DNA from: Solibacillus merdavium
GTDB lineage: Bacteria; Bacillota; Bacilli; Bacillales_A; Planococcaceae
Length of the DNA: 64,000 nucleotides
Direction: 5' to 3'
Assembly (NCBI RefSeq): GCF_014836935.1
Contig: NZ_JACSPW010000001.1
Span: 186,001-250,000, forward strand
Shown here piece by piece: positions 37,691 through 46,434 of this stretch. The translations under genes were made by a program, and so were the position numbers. Positions within the stretch are counted from its first letter, which is position 1, and the number at the start of each line of letters is the position of its first letter. The notes below the pieces were generated by a model. That model worked only from the letters and a program-made list of their open reading frames with translations. It ran no database searches and was not told the origin of the DNA.

Positions 37691-39631
37691 GTGAGCTCTG
37701 TTACACAGAAAAAGGGCTTCGGGGCACATGTATGGGACTATTTAACAACGGTCGATCATAAAAAGATCGCCATTATGTATTTAGCCGCCGGTACACTGTT
37801 CTTCGCAATTGCAGGATTTGAAGCGTTACTTATGCGTATTCAATTAATGTTCCCAGAAAGTACATTCATTTCTGCAGGCCTATTTAACGAATTATTAACA
37901 ATGCACGGCACAACGATGCTGTTTTTAGCAGCAACACCTATTATATTTGCATTTATGAACGCGATCGTTCCACTTCAAATTGGTGCGCGTGACGTTGCAT
38001 TCCCGTTTTTAAACTCATTAGGATTTTGGTTATTCTTTATTGGTGCGGTATTCCTTCACCTATCATTCTTTTTAGGTGGAGCACCTGATGCAGGTTGGAC
38101 TTCGTATGCATCATTATCTTTATACTCACCGGGCCATGGTATTGATTTCTATATTTTAGGTCTACAAATTTCTGGTGCGGGTACGTTAATCTCAGGTATT
38201 AACTTTATCGTAACAATCATTACGATGCGTGCACCTGGTATGACGTTTATGCGTATGCCACTATTTACTTGGACTACTTTAGTTTCAAGTTCATTAATCT
38301 TATTCGCTTTCCCTCCACTTACAGGTGGATTATTCTTAATGTTAGTTGACCGTATGTTCGGAGCAAATTTCTTCGATCATACAATGGGTGGTAACACAAT
38401 TATTTGGGAGCATTTATTCTGGATTTTCGGTCATCCTGAAGTTTATATTTTAGTATTACCAGCATTTGGCCTATTCTCTGAGATTATTCCAGTGTTTGCT
38501 CGTAAACGTCTATTCGGATACTCTTCAATGGTATTCGCAACAATCTTAATCGGTTTCCTAGGGTTCATGGTATGGGCTCACCACATGTTCACAGTAGGTT
38601 TAGGTGCTACTGCGAACGCAATCTTCGCTGTTGCAACAATGGCGATCGCTGTTCCGACAGGGATGAAAGTATTCAACTGGATTCTTACTATCTGGGGCGG
38701 TTCAATTAAAGTTACAGTACCAATGCTTTATGCACTTGGTTTCATCCCGTCATTCGTTGCGGGTGGGGTAACAGGTGTAATGCAGGCAACTGCACCACTT
38801 GACTACCAATTACATGATTCTTACTTTATCGTAGCCCACTTCCATTATGTAATTGTAGGTGGTATCGTAACAGCATTATTCGGTTCAGCACACTTCTACT
38901 GGCCGATTATGTTTAACCGTGCGTTGAATCCGAAACTGGGAGTACTTACTTTCTGGATATTCTTTATTGGTTTCCATTTAACGTTCTTCGTACAGCATTT
39001 CTTAGGATTAATGGGTATGCCACGTCGTGTATTCACGTACATGGGTGGTCAAGGTTGGGATTTATTCAACTTTATTTCATCAATCGGTGCTATTATGATG
39101 GGTATCGGGGTAATAATATTAGTAATCGATGTATTATTATCAATTAAATCAGAGCCGGTTAACCGTCGTGATTACTGGGGCGATGGTCGTTCTCTTGAGT
39201 GGGCAATCGAAACTCCACTGCCATTCTATAACTTTAAACAAACTCCACTTGTTCGTGGATTTGATCCTTATTGGATTGAAAAAGAAGAGGGTAACAAAGA
39301 AGGTATGGTCTATGCAGAGCCACTAGGTGAAATTCATATGCCAAACAATTCAATTTTACCGTTCATTATGTCAATTGGTACGATGATTGCTGCATTTGGT
39401 GCGTTATATAGCCCATGGGGTGATCAAGTGCAAGCAGGTACAGCTACAGGTGCTCCAGCAGTGGTTTCATTAGCATTGATTATTGGTGGATTAGGTTTAA
39501 CTATTGCATGTATGATTATTCGTTCATTCAAAGATGATTTAGGATTCCATGTAACAGTTGCCGAAATTGAAAGCATTGAAGCAGATTTAGCTAACTACCG
39601 TGCAACAGGTAAAAAAGGGGGTAACAAGTAA
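37691..39631 (+). CDS. ctaD: Cytochrome c oxidase subunit I
   Basis: Catalytic subunit with low-spin haem a and the haem a3-CuB site. About 646 residues and 14 helices, longer than the 12-helix core as in Bacillus. Ligands: HGTTMLFL (haem a), GHPEVYILVLP and AHHMFTVG (CuB), HDSYFIVAHFHYV (haem a3 and haem a). The HPEVY His-Tyr cross-link pair is present. The frame opens at 37673, but GTG at 37691 has AAGGAGG at good spacing. Followed by ctaE with a one-base overlap. Confidence 0.96.
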   Translation: MSSVTQKKGFGAHVWDYLTTVDHKKIAIMYLAAGTLFFAIAGFEALLMRIQLMFPESTFISAGLFNELLTMHGTTMLFLAATPIIFAFMNAIVPLQIGARDVAFPFLNSLGFWLFFIGAVFLHLSFFLGGAPDAGWTSYASLSLYSPGHGIDFYILGLQISGAGTLISGINFIVTIITMRAPGMTFMRMPLFTWTTLVSSSLILFAFPPLTGGLFLMLVDRMFGANFFDHTMGGNTIIWEHLFWIFGHPEVYILVLPAFGLFSEIIPVFARKRLFGYSSMVFATILIGFLGFMVWAHHMFTVGLGATANAIFAVATMAIAVPTGMKVFNWILTIWGGSIKVTVPMLYALGFIPSFVAGGVTGVMQATAPLDYQLHDSYFIVAHFHYVIVGGIVTALFGSAHFYWPIMFNRALNPKLGVLTFWIFFIGFHLTFFVQHFLGLMGMPRRVFTYMGGQGWDLFNFISSIGAIMMGIGVIILVIDVLLSIKSEPVNRRDYWGDGRSLEWAIETPLPFYNFKQTPLVRGFDPYWIEKEEGNKEGMVYAEPLGEIHMPNNSILPFIMSIGTMIAAFGALYSPWGDQVQAGTATGAPAVVSLALIIGGLGLTIACMIIRSFKDDLGFHVTVAEIESIEADLANYRATGKKGGNK

Positions 39632-40257
39632 TGGATATTAATCAAAAATTTACTCCACAAACTTGGCCAAAACACCCTGAACAAGCTACATTGGAAGGGA
39701 AAAACAAGTTAGTTGGACTTTGGATTTTCCTTGCATCGGATACAGTGTTATTCGCGAGTGTATTTGCTACATATATCGCACTTAAAGATAGCGGTCCAGC
39801 AGGTATGGAGTTCGCGGCAAGAGATCTATATGAATTACCGTTAGCATTTATTATGACAATGCTGCTTTTAACATCATCGTTGACATCGGTATATGCAATG
39901 TACCATATGAAAAATTACAACTATTCAGGTGTTCGTACTTGGATGGGGATTACAGTTCTTTTAGGCTTAGGTTTCTTATGCTTGGAAATTTACGAGTTTT
40001 ACCACTATGTGCATATTGGATTTGGTTATACACAATCTGCATTCTCCTCTGCATTCTTTACACTTGTAGGGATGCATGGGCTTCACGTAGTCATTGGTTT
40101 AGTTTGGATTACAGGTTTAATCATCCGTAACAGTAGTCGTGGATTAAACTTATACAATGCACCGAAGTTTTTTGCCGCTTCTCTATACTGGCATTTCATC
40201 GACGTTGTATGGGTATTCATCTTTACAGTAGTATATCTGATGGGAGTGTTGGGATAA
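39631..40257 (+). CDS. ctaE: Cytochrome c oxidase subunit III
   Basis: 208 residues with five membrane helices, the short form found in Bacillus where the first two helices of subunit III are fused to CtaD. Conserved GLWIFLASDTVLFASVFATY near the N-terminus, GMHGLHVVIGL and WHFIDVVWVFIF at the C-terminus. Stabilises the subunit I proton pathway. ATG overlaps the ctaD stop. Confidence 0.95.
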   Translation: MDINQKFTPQTWPKHPEQATLEGKNKLVGLWIFLASDTVLFASVFATYIALKDSGPAGMEFAARDLYELPLAFIMTMLLLTSSLTSVYAMYHMKNYNYSGVRTWMGITVLLGLGFLCLEIYEFYHYVHIGFGYTQSAFSSAFFTLVGMHGLHVVIGLVWITGLIIRNSSRGLNLYNAPKFFAASLYWHFIDVVWVFIFTVVYLMGVLG

Positions 40258-40258
40258 T

Positions 40259-40609
40259 ATGGGACACGAAACTCATGTAGAAGTACGTACTCAGGCACAA
40301 TATGAATATGATAAAGCTCATTCAAGAGCTCATATGCGTAAACAAGTAGTAAACTTTGCGATCATGATTTTCTTAACATTTATCGCGTTTGCTGCTGTAT
40401 TAGCAGATTTTTCACCAACTTTTATCATTCCAATTATTTTATTGTTAGCTGGAATACAAGTGGTGCTGCAACTATATGCTTTTATGCACTTGGAAGATCG
40501 TTCAACTCATATGGTTGGCGTAATTGAATTCTTTATTTGGAGTGCAGCCTTTATTGCGTTTACGTTCTTCGTAGCGTTTACAACAATTATTTGGTGGGGC
40601 AATTACTAA
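40259..40609 (+). CDS. ctaF: Cytochrome c oxidase subunit IV
   Basis: 116 residues, three membrane helices (about 31-50, 55-76 and 87-111), with the YAFMHLEDRS loop characteristic of the CyoD/CtaF family. Assembly or stability subunit. One base separates the ctaE stop from this ATG; GGGAG ribosome site lies in the ctaE tail. Last gene of ctaCDEF. Confidence 0.93.
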   Translation: MGHETHVEVRTQAQYEYDKAHSRAHMRKQVVNFAIMIFLTFIAFAAVLADFSPTFIIPIILLLAGIQVVLQLYAFMHLEDRSTHMVGVIEFFIWSAAFIAFTFFVAFTTIIWWGNY

Positions 40610-40615
40610 ACCAGG

Positions 40616-40639
40616 CGTCCTTAGCGAAAGCTAAGGACG
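40616..40639 (+). terminator. Terminator of ctaCDEF
   Basis: CGTCCTTAGC-GAAA-GCTAAGGACG, a perfect ten-pair stem closed by a GAAA tetraloop, then seven T's. Confidence 0.92.
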
Positions 40640-41156
40640 TTTTTTTATTTTTTGGCTCAAGCCGCTTGCGCTATCGCGAGGCGCGGAGAGCGGAAATACT
40701 ATGTTTTATATCTTTATTTTTGCAGAAATTCACTTTATACCAAAGCAGAGTGACGCGGAGTGAAGGGTGAGCTGCCAAAATACTTCCTTCAATGAAAAGA
40801 GTTATGCGAAGTATAGGGTGGACTCCTTGGCGATTAAGCGTGCACGGAAAATGGGTTACTCCTGTCGCTGATGCTTTCATTGCAAGGAAAGACTACCACG
40901 GAACGTAGTACAACAGACTCGAACTTCAAAAACACATGCCTCAACGCCTTTTCCCCACAGCGCAGCAGAATGGTTTTAATTGGAAAATCTTGTTTTTCAA
41001 TTTTGTCATCTCCTACGTATGGTGATGAACTAATTTTTTATTATAAATAATATTAAAAAAACATGTTTAATTTCAAGCAATTGTCATAGTTCTTTCATTG
41101 ATGTTGGAGAAGTTGCCATCTATAATGAAGTTACTGAGGTTAAAGGAGCGGTTCAT
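40640..41156. other. GC-rich intergenic element between ctaF and ctaG
   Basis: About 340 bases (40653-40990) are clearly richer in G+C than their surroundings and have no supported gene. CCGCT-t-GCGC (40662-40671) can pair with GCGC-ggag-AGCGG (40681-40693). Farther on, a GTGGACTCC and ACTACCACGGAACG context resembles the interspersed intergenic repeats seen in some Bacillales. The last 100 bases before ctaG are A/T-rich and probably hold its promoter. Identity as a repeat family is inferred; a second copy is not seen in this window. Confidence 0.45.
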
Positions 41157-42071
41157 ATGCCGATAAGTATATTTGGTTTTCAAGCATTATGGAGTCCCTA
41201 TTTATTGGTGGGCTTACTATTCATAACAATTTTCTATTTTTTAATAACAGTCAAGTGGCAAGGTAAATTTAAAGAAAGTGAACCTTTAAAGAAAAACGAG
41301 GCAGTATACTTCATTCTTGGAATCATTTCTTTTTATATTATTAAAGGATCTCCTATTGATTTGCTTGGCCATATTATGTTTACAATGCATATGGTGCAAA
41401 TGGCATTTTTATTATTATTAGTTCCGATCCTATTTATAAAAGGAATTCCTTGGTGGGTTTGGAAGGTAGTCGTGGAGGCACCAATTATCCGGACAATTTT
41501 TCAGGTTTTCACTAAACCATTAGTTTCGATTGTAGTATTTATTGGTCTATTTTCGGTTTACCATTTACCATCTGTTTTTGACACGATAAAACTAAATGAG
41601 CTTTATCATTTAGCGTATACATCGATCTTATTTATTTCCGCTATTTTTATGTATTGGCCACTATTAAATAATGTAGAGGGTCAGCATGAAATGAAAAATA
41701 TGAATAAATTAGCTTACATTGCATCGAATGCGGTTTTAATTACACCTGCATGTGCACTTATTATTTTTGCTACAAGTCCGATGTATGGTACATATAGCGA
41801 TAGTGATATGTGGCTGAAGGCAATGGAATTATGTGTACCTTCTACAACATTGTCAGGGCTTACGTTATCAGGGCCAGAGTTATTCTCGAATATGGATTTA
41901 ATAAGTGACCAGCAAGTAGGCGGTGTATTGATGAAAATAATTCAGGAAATTATTTTCGGAGTTATTTTATTTAAGATTTTCCGTAGATGGTGGAATACAG
42001 AACGTAAAAATCCAGAGGAAATTACAGAAAATGCTTTAAAAGAGTTCCAAAATAGAACTCGATATCAATAG
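41157..42071 (+). CDS. ctaG: Cytochrome c oxidase assembly factor CtaG
   Basis: Membrane protein of 304 residues with about seven helices (Caa3_CtaG family), required in B. subtilis for an active caa3 enzyme, probably through CuB insertion. Family segments GHIMFTMHMVQMAFLLLLVPIL, a conserved WPLLNN turn and GLTLSGPELF are present. AAGGAGCGG precedes the ATG. Gene order ctaF-ctaG is conserved, here with a 547-base gap. Confidence 0.93.
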   Translation: MPISIFGFQALWSPYLLVGLLFITIFYFLITVKWQGKFKESEPLKKNEAVYFILGIISFYIIKGSPIDLLGHIMFTMHMVQMAFLLLLVPILFIKGIPWWVWKVVVEAPIIRTIFQVFTKPLVSIVVFIGLFSVYHLPSVFDTIKLNELYHLAYTSILFISAIFMYWPLLNNVEGQHEMKNMNKLAYIASNAVLITPACALIIFATSPMYGTYSDSDMWLKAMELCVPSTTLSGLTLSGPELFSNMDLISDQQVGGVLMKIIQEIIFGVILFKIFRRWWNTERKNPEEITENALKEFQNRTRYQ

Positions 42072-42153
42072 CATGGTAAACTGTTTATACATGTTGGAAG
42101 CATCAAATAATTGGATTTATATTGGACATATTATTTAGATTGGGGATTTGAAA

Positions 42154-42615
42154 ATGAATGTACCTATTTTACCGACAATAAGCACAGCGTTTATCGTCAT
42201 CAGTGCGGTGCTCGTTGCAATTGGTTGGGTATTAATTGCAAAAAGAAATATAGAAGCACATAAAAAAGTGATGATGGCAGCTGGTGCATCAGCTTTGATT
42301 TTCTTTATAATCTACGCATCACGTACAGTATTCATTGGTAACACAGCTTTCGGTGGTCCAGATGAATTAAAAGGATATTATACATTCTTTTTAATTTTCC
42401 ATATCACTTTAGCAACAGTGGGGGCAGTGTTTGGAATTACGAGCTTACTTTCTGGTTTTAAGAATAACCTGAAGTTGCATCGCCGTATCGGACCGATTAC
42501 AAGTATTATTTGGTTTTTCGTAGCTATTACAGGTGTGGCCGTATATTCACTGTTGTATATTATATATGAAGGTGGAGAAACAACTTCTGTATTCAAAGCC
42601 ATTTTAGGCTTCTAA
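42154..42615 (+). CDS. DUF420 membrane protein
   Basis: 153 residues with about four helices and the DUF420 signatures WVLIAKRNIEAHKKVMMAAG and FHITLATVGAVFGI, HRRIGPITSIIWFFVAITGVAVYSLLY. Family members next to oxidase genes (B. subtilis YozB; CtaM-type factors in staphylococci) are linked to haem-copper oxidase assembly, so a role in caa3 maturation is inferred. The frame opens with TTG at 42148, but ATG at 42154 has the better spacing from TGGGGA. Confidence 0.83.
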   Translation: MNVPILPTISTAFIVISAVLVAIGWVLIAKRNIEAHKKVMMAAGASALIFFIIYASRTVFIGNTAFGGPDELKGYYTFFLIFHITLATVGAVFGITSLLSGFKNNLKLHRRIGPITSIIWFFVAITGVAVYSLLYIIYEGGETTSVFKAILGF

Positions 42616-42619
42616 TTCA

Positions 42620-42655
42620 AAAAGTTCCTATACAGTATTTTGTATAGGAACTTTT
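42620..42655 (+). terminator. Terminator of ctaG-DUF420 unit
   Basis: AAAAGTTCCTATACA pairs with TGTATAGGAACTTTT around a six-base loop; T-run follows. Confidence 0.9.
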
Positions 42656-42674
42656 TTGTATTTAATCCAAAATA

Positions 42675-42701
42675 AAAAAGCTGGATATTTGCCAGCTTTT
42701 T
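42675..42701 (-). terminator. Terminator of the YugN-like gene
   Basis: AAAAAGCTGG pairs with CCAGCTTTTT around a seven-base loop directly downstream of the minus-strand gene. Confidence 0.8.
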
Positions 42702-42708
42702 AAAAGGA

Positions 42709-43065
42709 TTATATACCGTATGCAGCAAGCTCTCTTCGAACATCTGCCAATACTTTTTCGCATTCTTTTACAAGATGGCCAGGGAATACTTCATCAGTGT
42801 ATTCAACGCCATGTGGATAATAGTATTTTCCAATTGCAGGCTTGTTAATGTTTAAAGTGGCATTATGAGCACCTACGTCACCTGATACTGCGTTACAAAA
42901 AACACGTAAATAAAAACGGCCTTCACGTACATCATAACAACGATCAAATGCCATACGGTCATAATCCCATGCACCATGGCACTCTAAACCGAATTTGCCC
43001 ATTACTGTCGTTAAAACTTCTTGATCAACCTTTACATTTTCGAGTTGTGTGTCTTCAAAATACAT
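42709..43065 (-). CDS. ylbA: YugN-like family protein (YlbA)
   Basis: A 118-residue cytosolic protein with the family features GAWDYDRMAFDRCYDV and KYYYPHGVEYTDEVFP. In B. subtilis ylbA follows ctaG, as here. Function unknown. The frame extends to 43152 but the start at 43065 is chosen because AAGGAGG lies eight bases upstream. Confidence 0.83.
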   Translation of the reverse strand: MYFEDTQLENVKVDQEVLTTVMGKFGLECHGAWDYDRMAFDRCYDVREGRFYLRVFCNAVSGDVGAHNATLNINKPAIGKYYYPHGVEYTDEVFPGHLVKECEKVLADVRRELAAYGI

Positions 43066-43215
43066 TTCATAATCCTCCTTTTGCCTAACATACATAAGTA
43101 TATGGTCAAATTTAATAATAGAACAAAATGGTAATCGATGCAATGACAACATTGTGTCATCGTGACCAAAATTGGTATAATTATACTAAGTAAAATAGTG
43201 TTATGGGGGACTTCT

Positions 43216-44265
43216 ATGAAGGTGATGTTTCAAATATTAATAGTAGCGACGTGTCTTGTTATTCTTGTCTATTATACAGAGGGTAACTCACCACAAACGG
43301 AATTATTGGAAGGACCGCCTGTCATAACAAAACCGATTGCGGATGTAGAAAGCCAGCAGAGAGATCTTGAATATCAACCGCGTCCCGCATCAGGGATTTC
43401 TAATTTTATCGGCAAAACACCGAATGATATCCTGGAAACCTACAATCGACCAAATCGCATTGATCAATCAGAATTTGGCTATGAATGGTGGATTTATAAT
43501 TTAAAGAATGGGTTGTTAATGGTCAGTATAAAAGATAATAGAGTTAATCAAATCTATACGAACAACATGAGCTTTCACTCAAGTCCGTTTGTAATAGGAC
43601 AAACATTGGAAGAAATTTATCGGACAACTGTTTTTGGGCAGGAGGTAACTGTGGAGATTGATGAAAATATGTATATTTTTGCAATGAATGAACAGGATTT
43701 ACATAATAGAATTTTAGTAAAATACGATGATCTATATGCCCAATTATACATAGATGACATTACAAAACAATTGCATAGTGTCCGTTTTCTGGATGGAGAA
43801 ACACTTGTATTGCATAAACCTTATGAAATGCAATTTTTTGGGGAACTTTACGAGGCAAGTACACCATCAAGCTATAAGCAGATTGATATAAATTTGGCCA
43901 ACAGAAGGCAATTGACTGACTTGGCTAATTCATTTCGCATAAAATATAATTTACCAGTATTATTGCCGCTGGATAGTCTATCATCATTAGCTAGTGAAAA
44001 CAGCGAGGAAATGTTTTTGCAGACGATGGAGTCGCATTCTACGAATGGTGAAAACTCAATAGAGCAGCAACTAAATGAATTGCAACAGCAATATAACCAG
44101 CACGGGATAAATGTTGCAACAAATTATAAAGATGCAATCGAGGTGTTGCACGGGTGGCTAAACTCCAAAGAGCATCGGGCATTGCTAACAGATGAGCAAT
44201 TTACGCATATTGGTTCGGGTGCTTATTTAAATTACTTTACACAACTTTATGTTGAACAAAAATAA
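43216..44265 (+). CDS. ylbC: Extracytoplasmic CAP-domain protein YlbC-like
   Basis: About 349 residues: an N-terminal hydrophobic segment (about 4-20), then a CAP-associated N-domain with repeated IGKTPNDILETYNRPNRID and IGQTLEEIYRTTVF modules, and a C-terminal SCP/CAP domain (about 225-345) with LANSFRIKYNLP, HSTNG and GWLNSKEHRALL. In B. subtilis ylbC is in this position. The CAP histidine is retained (HST) but the second metal-type motif is weak. TGGGGGA before the ATG at 43216; an earlier ATG at 43162 lacks a ribosome site. Role unknown. Confidence 0.83.
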   Translation: MKVMFQILIVATCLVILVYYTEGNSPQTELLEGPPVITKPIADVESQQRDLEYQPRPASGISNFIGKTPNDILETYNRPNRIDQSEFGYEWWIYNLKNGLLMVSIKDNRVNQIYTNNMSFHSSPFVIGQTLEEIYRTTVFGQEVTVEIDENMYIFAMNEQDLHNRILVKYDDLYAQLYIDDITKQLHSVRFLDGETLVLHKPYEMQFFGELYEASTPSSYKQIDINLANRRQLTDLANSFRIKYNLPVLLPLDSLSSLASENSEEMFLQTMESHSTNGENSIEQQLNELQQQYNQHGINVATNYKDAIEVLHGWLNSKEHRALLTDEQFTHIGSGAYLNYFTQLYVEQK

Positions 44266-44278
44266 AATAATGAAAATT

Positions 44279-44300
44279 AAACGCTGCATTTGTAGCGTTT
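44279..44300 (+). terminator. Terminator after ylbC
   Basis: AAACGCT pairs with AGCGTTT around an eight-base loop; seven T's follow. Confidence 0.8.
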
Positions 44301-44338
44301 TTTTATTGTCTTCATAAAGTATGGTAAGGAGTGAAACC

Positions 44339-45808
44339 GTGCAAATTGGAGAATTAATTAAAGATTGGCCTTGCACTATGAAGGGCTCCATTAGAGTGGA
44401 AATAAATCGAGTGGAAGATAACGCCAACCATATTTTACCTGGAGATATTTTTATAGCAAGAAAGGGAAATAAATCGAGTGGTATTTCTTTTATTGATAGC
44501 GCGTTGGAAAAAGGGGCGGTTGCTGTAGTCGTAGATGATGAAGCGTATTTTAATACGTCTGAATTATCTGTTCCGATAATATGGGTGCCAAATTGTTTAA
44601 GTTTTATAGCCTATGCAAGTGCAAAAATGCATAACTTCCCTGCGGAAGCCTTAAAAGTGATTGCAGTAACAGGAACAAATGGTAAAACGACTGTCACACA
44701 TTTTATAGGACAAATTTTGAATAATCTTAATAACAGAGCAATGGTAATTGGAACAAATGGGGTTTTTATAGATGGGGAAAAATACTACCCGGATATGGAA
44801 TCATTAACTACGCTGCAAGCAAAAAATATTCATTTTTTGTTCAGTGAAGCAATCCGTCTCGATATTCCGTACGTCATTTTAGAAGCATCTTCTATAGGGT
44901 TGGAAAAACATCGATTGGATTATTGTGATATTGATCTTGGCATTTTCCTAAATGTAACGGAAGATCATATTGAAGACCATGGAAGCTTTGAACGATACAA
45001 AATGTCGAAGCAAATTTTAGCAACTTTGGCGAAAAGAAATATTATTAATAGTGATGATAGTGTTTGTCGTTCAATCGGTTTAGCAACTAAAGGAAAGCGT
45101 ATTTTCTTTGGGAAAGGGAGCCATGTCGATTATTTTTTGCAAACACTGGTCGACGGTCCGTCATCCACTACATGTTGTATTCAGCATAAAAAAGAAAAGC
45201 ATATTGTGAATATTCCTTTAGTAGGAGACTATCAATGCAGTAATGTACTTGCTGCCATTACTTGTGTGAACCAACTGGATTTCCCATTGGTGGATATTTG
45301 CAACGCGGCTCAAAAACTACTATTACCAGAAGGTAGATTCGAACGGGTAGAAAACCAATTAGGTATATCAATTATCGTAGATTATGCCCATACACCTGAT
45401 GCGATGAAGATGATTTTACAGACATTAAAAAAGCATACGACAGGTAGATTAATTGTTGTATTTAGCTGTGGAGGAAACCGGGATCGAGCTAAACGTCCGA
45501 AGATGGGAATGATCGCGTCTATATATGCCGATTATATTATTTTAACAACAGACAATGCGCGTGATGAAAGTCCGCAGCTCATTAATAAGCAAATTCGGCA
45601 AGGCTTTTCTTCAACGCAATCCTATATTGAACGATTGAATCGAAAAGAAGCGATTGAGCATGCATTAAACTATGCAGAAGCTGGAGATACAATTGTTTTA
45701 TTAGGAAAAGGTCATGAAAAAACTCAACAAATTGGTGATAAACAAAAGTATTTTTCAGATAAGGTGTTCGTCCAGGAAATGGTAAAACAACTAGAAAAGC
45801 GGGTTTAA
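44339..45808 (+). CDS. MurE-like Mur ligase (UDP-MurNAc-tripeptide synthetase family)
   Basis: A 489-residue ATP-dependent amino-acid ligase of the MurE class: N-terminal UDP-binding domain (about 1-100), central domain with P-loop TGTNGKTT (about 111-118), EASSIGLEKHRLDYCDIDLGIFLNVTEDH pieces typical of MurE, and C-terminal domain with DYAHTPDAM and HEKTQQIG. The specificity loop reads DNARDESP rather than the DNPR of diaminopimelate-adding enzymes or DNPA of lysine-adding ones. GTG start with AAGGAG upstream. A canonical murE is expected in the dcw cluster just beyond this window, so this is likely a paralogue. Absent from this place in B. subtilis. Confidence 0.82.
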   Translation: MQIGELIKDWPCTMKGSIRVEINRVEDNANHILPGDIFIARKGNKSSGISFIDSALEKGAVAVVVDDEAYFNTSELSVPIIWVPNCLSFIAYASAKMHNFPAEALKVIAVTGTNGKTTVTHFIGQILNNLNNRAMVIGTNGVFIDGEKYYPDMESLTTLQAKNIHFLFSEAIRLDIPYVILEASSIGLEKHRLDYCDIDLGIFLNVTEDHIEDHGSFERYKMSKQILATLAKRNIINSDDSVCRSIGLATKGKRIFFGKGSHVDYFLQTLVDGPSSTTCCIQHKKEKHIVNIPLVGDYQCSNVLAAITCVNQLDFPLVDICNAAQKLLLPEGRFERVENQLGISIIVDYAHTPDAMKMILQTLKKHTTGRLIVVFSCGGNRDRAKRPKMGMIASIYADYIILTTDNARDESPQLINKQIRQGFSSTQSYIERLNRKEAIEHALNYAEAGDTIVLLGKGHEKTQQIGDKQKYFSDKVFVQEMVKQLEKRV

Positions 45809-45813
45809 CAACA

Positions 45814-45841
45814 TTGATTTTCCTTTCATTTCTGTTATGAT
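45814..45841 (+). promoter_or_regulatory. Promoter of ylbF
   Basis: TTGATT, 16-base spacer, extended -10 TGTTATGAT (TATGAT at 45836-45841), followed after about 13 bases by GGGAGG. Confidence 0.6.
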
Positions 45842-45867
45842 TAAAGTGAGATGGGAGGAATAAACAA

Positions 45868-46314
45868 ATGCTCATGACTTCTGATTGGGTTTTTATTTTA
45901 GATGAGGTCGATGAATTAAGTGCGATGATCCTTTCCTCTAAACAAGCCGAAAACTTACGCCTTGCAAAGCAGGCGGTATATGAGGATATAGAATTAAGCG
46001 CACAAATTATGGCCTTTCAACGTTTAAAAGATCAATATGAGGATGTAGAGCGCTTTGGCAAATATCATCCTGATTACAATACAATTATGAAAAAAATCCG
46101 AACAGAAAAGCGTCGGATTGATATGATCGAACAGATTGCGACACTCAAGGTTGCAGAAAATGATTTTCAGGATTTATTGGATGAAATCAGCCTGATTATC
46201 GGACGCTCCGTTTCGGAAGCCGTTAAAGTTCCGGTAAGCAATCCCTTTTTTGCTAGTAGTTCCTCTTGTGGCACAGGTTGTGGCACAGGTGGAGGGTGTT
46301 CTTGTTCGGCCTAA
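45868..46314 (+). CDS. ylbF: YlbF/RicF regulator (DUF964)
   Basis: 148 residues, helical DUF964 domain (about 8-118), then a cysteine-rich tail CGTGCGTGGGCSC. In B. subtilis YlbF (RicF) joins YmcA and YaaT in a complex that carries [4Fe-4S] clusters, assists RNase Y in mRNA maturation and promotes competence, biofilm and sporulation. The tail has four Cys, compatible with cluster ligands. GGGAGG precedes the first ATG; a second ATG two codons later is possible. Confidence 0.9.
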   Translation: MLMTSDWVFILDEVDELSAMILSSKQAENLRLAKQAVYEDIELSAQIMAFQRLKDQYEDVERFGKYHPDYNTIMKKIRTEKRRIDMIEQIATLKVAENDFQDLLDEISLIIGRSVSEAVKVPVSNPFFASSSSCGTGCGTGGGCSCSA

Positions 46315-46322
46315 CAATAGAA

Positions 46323-46359
46323 ACACAAAGCTCCCGTAAAAAAACGGGAGCTTTTGTGT
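46323..46359. terminator. Terminator after ylbF
   Basis: ACACAAAGCTCCCGT pairs with ACGGGAGCTTTTGTGT, A-rich loop, T's following. Confidence 0.88.
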
Positions 46360-46434
46360 TTTAAAATAAAGTTAATCATTGAAGCCCATTAAAGCAATAT
46401 ACATGGTAAACTTTAACGAATTTATTAAGCAGTC

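Noticed and set aside
40537-40880. Small frames in the GC-rich region after ctaF on both strands
   Set aside because: They start inside ctaF or lack ribosome sites, and translations show no plausible protein pattern; the region is better treated as non-coding.
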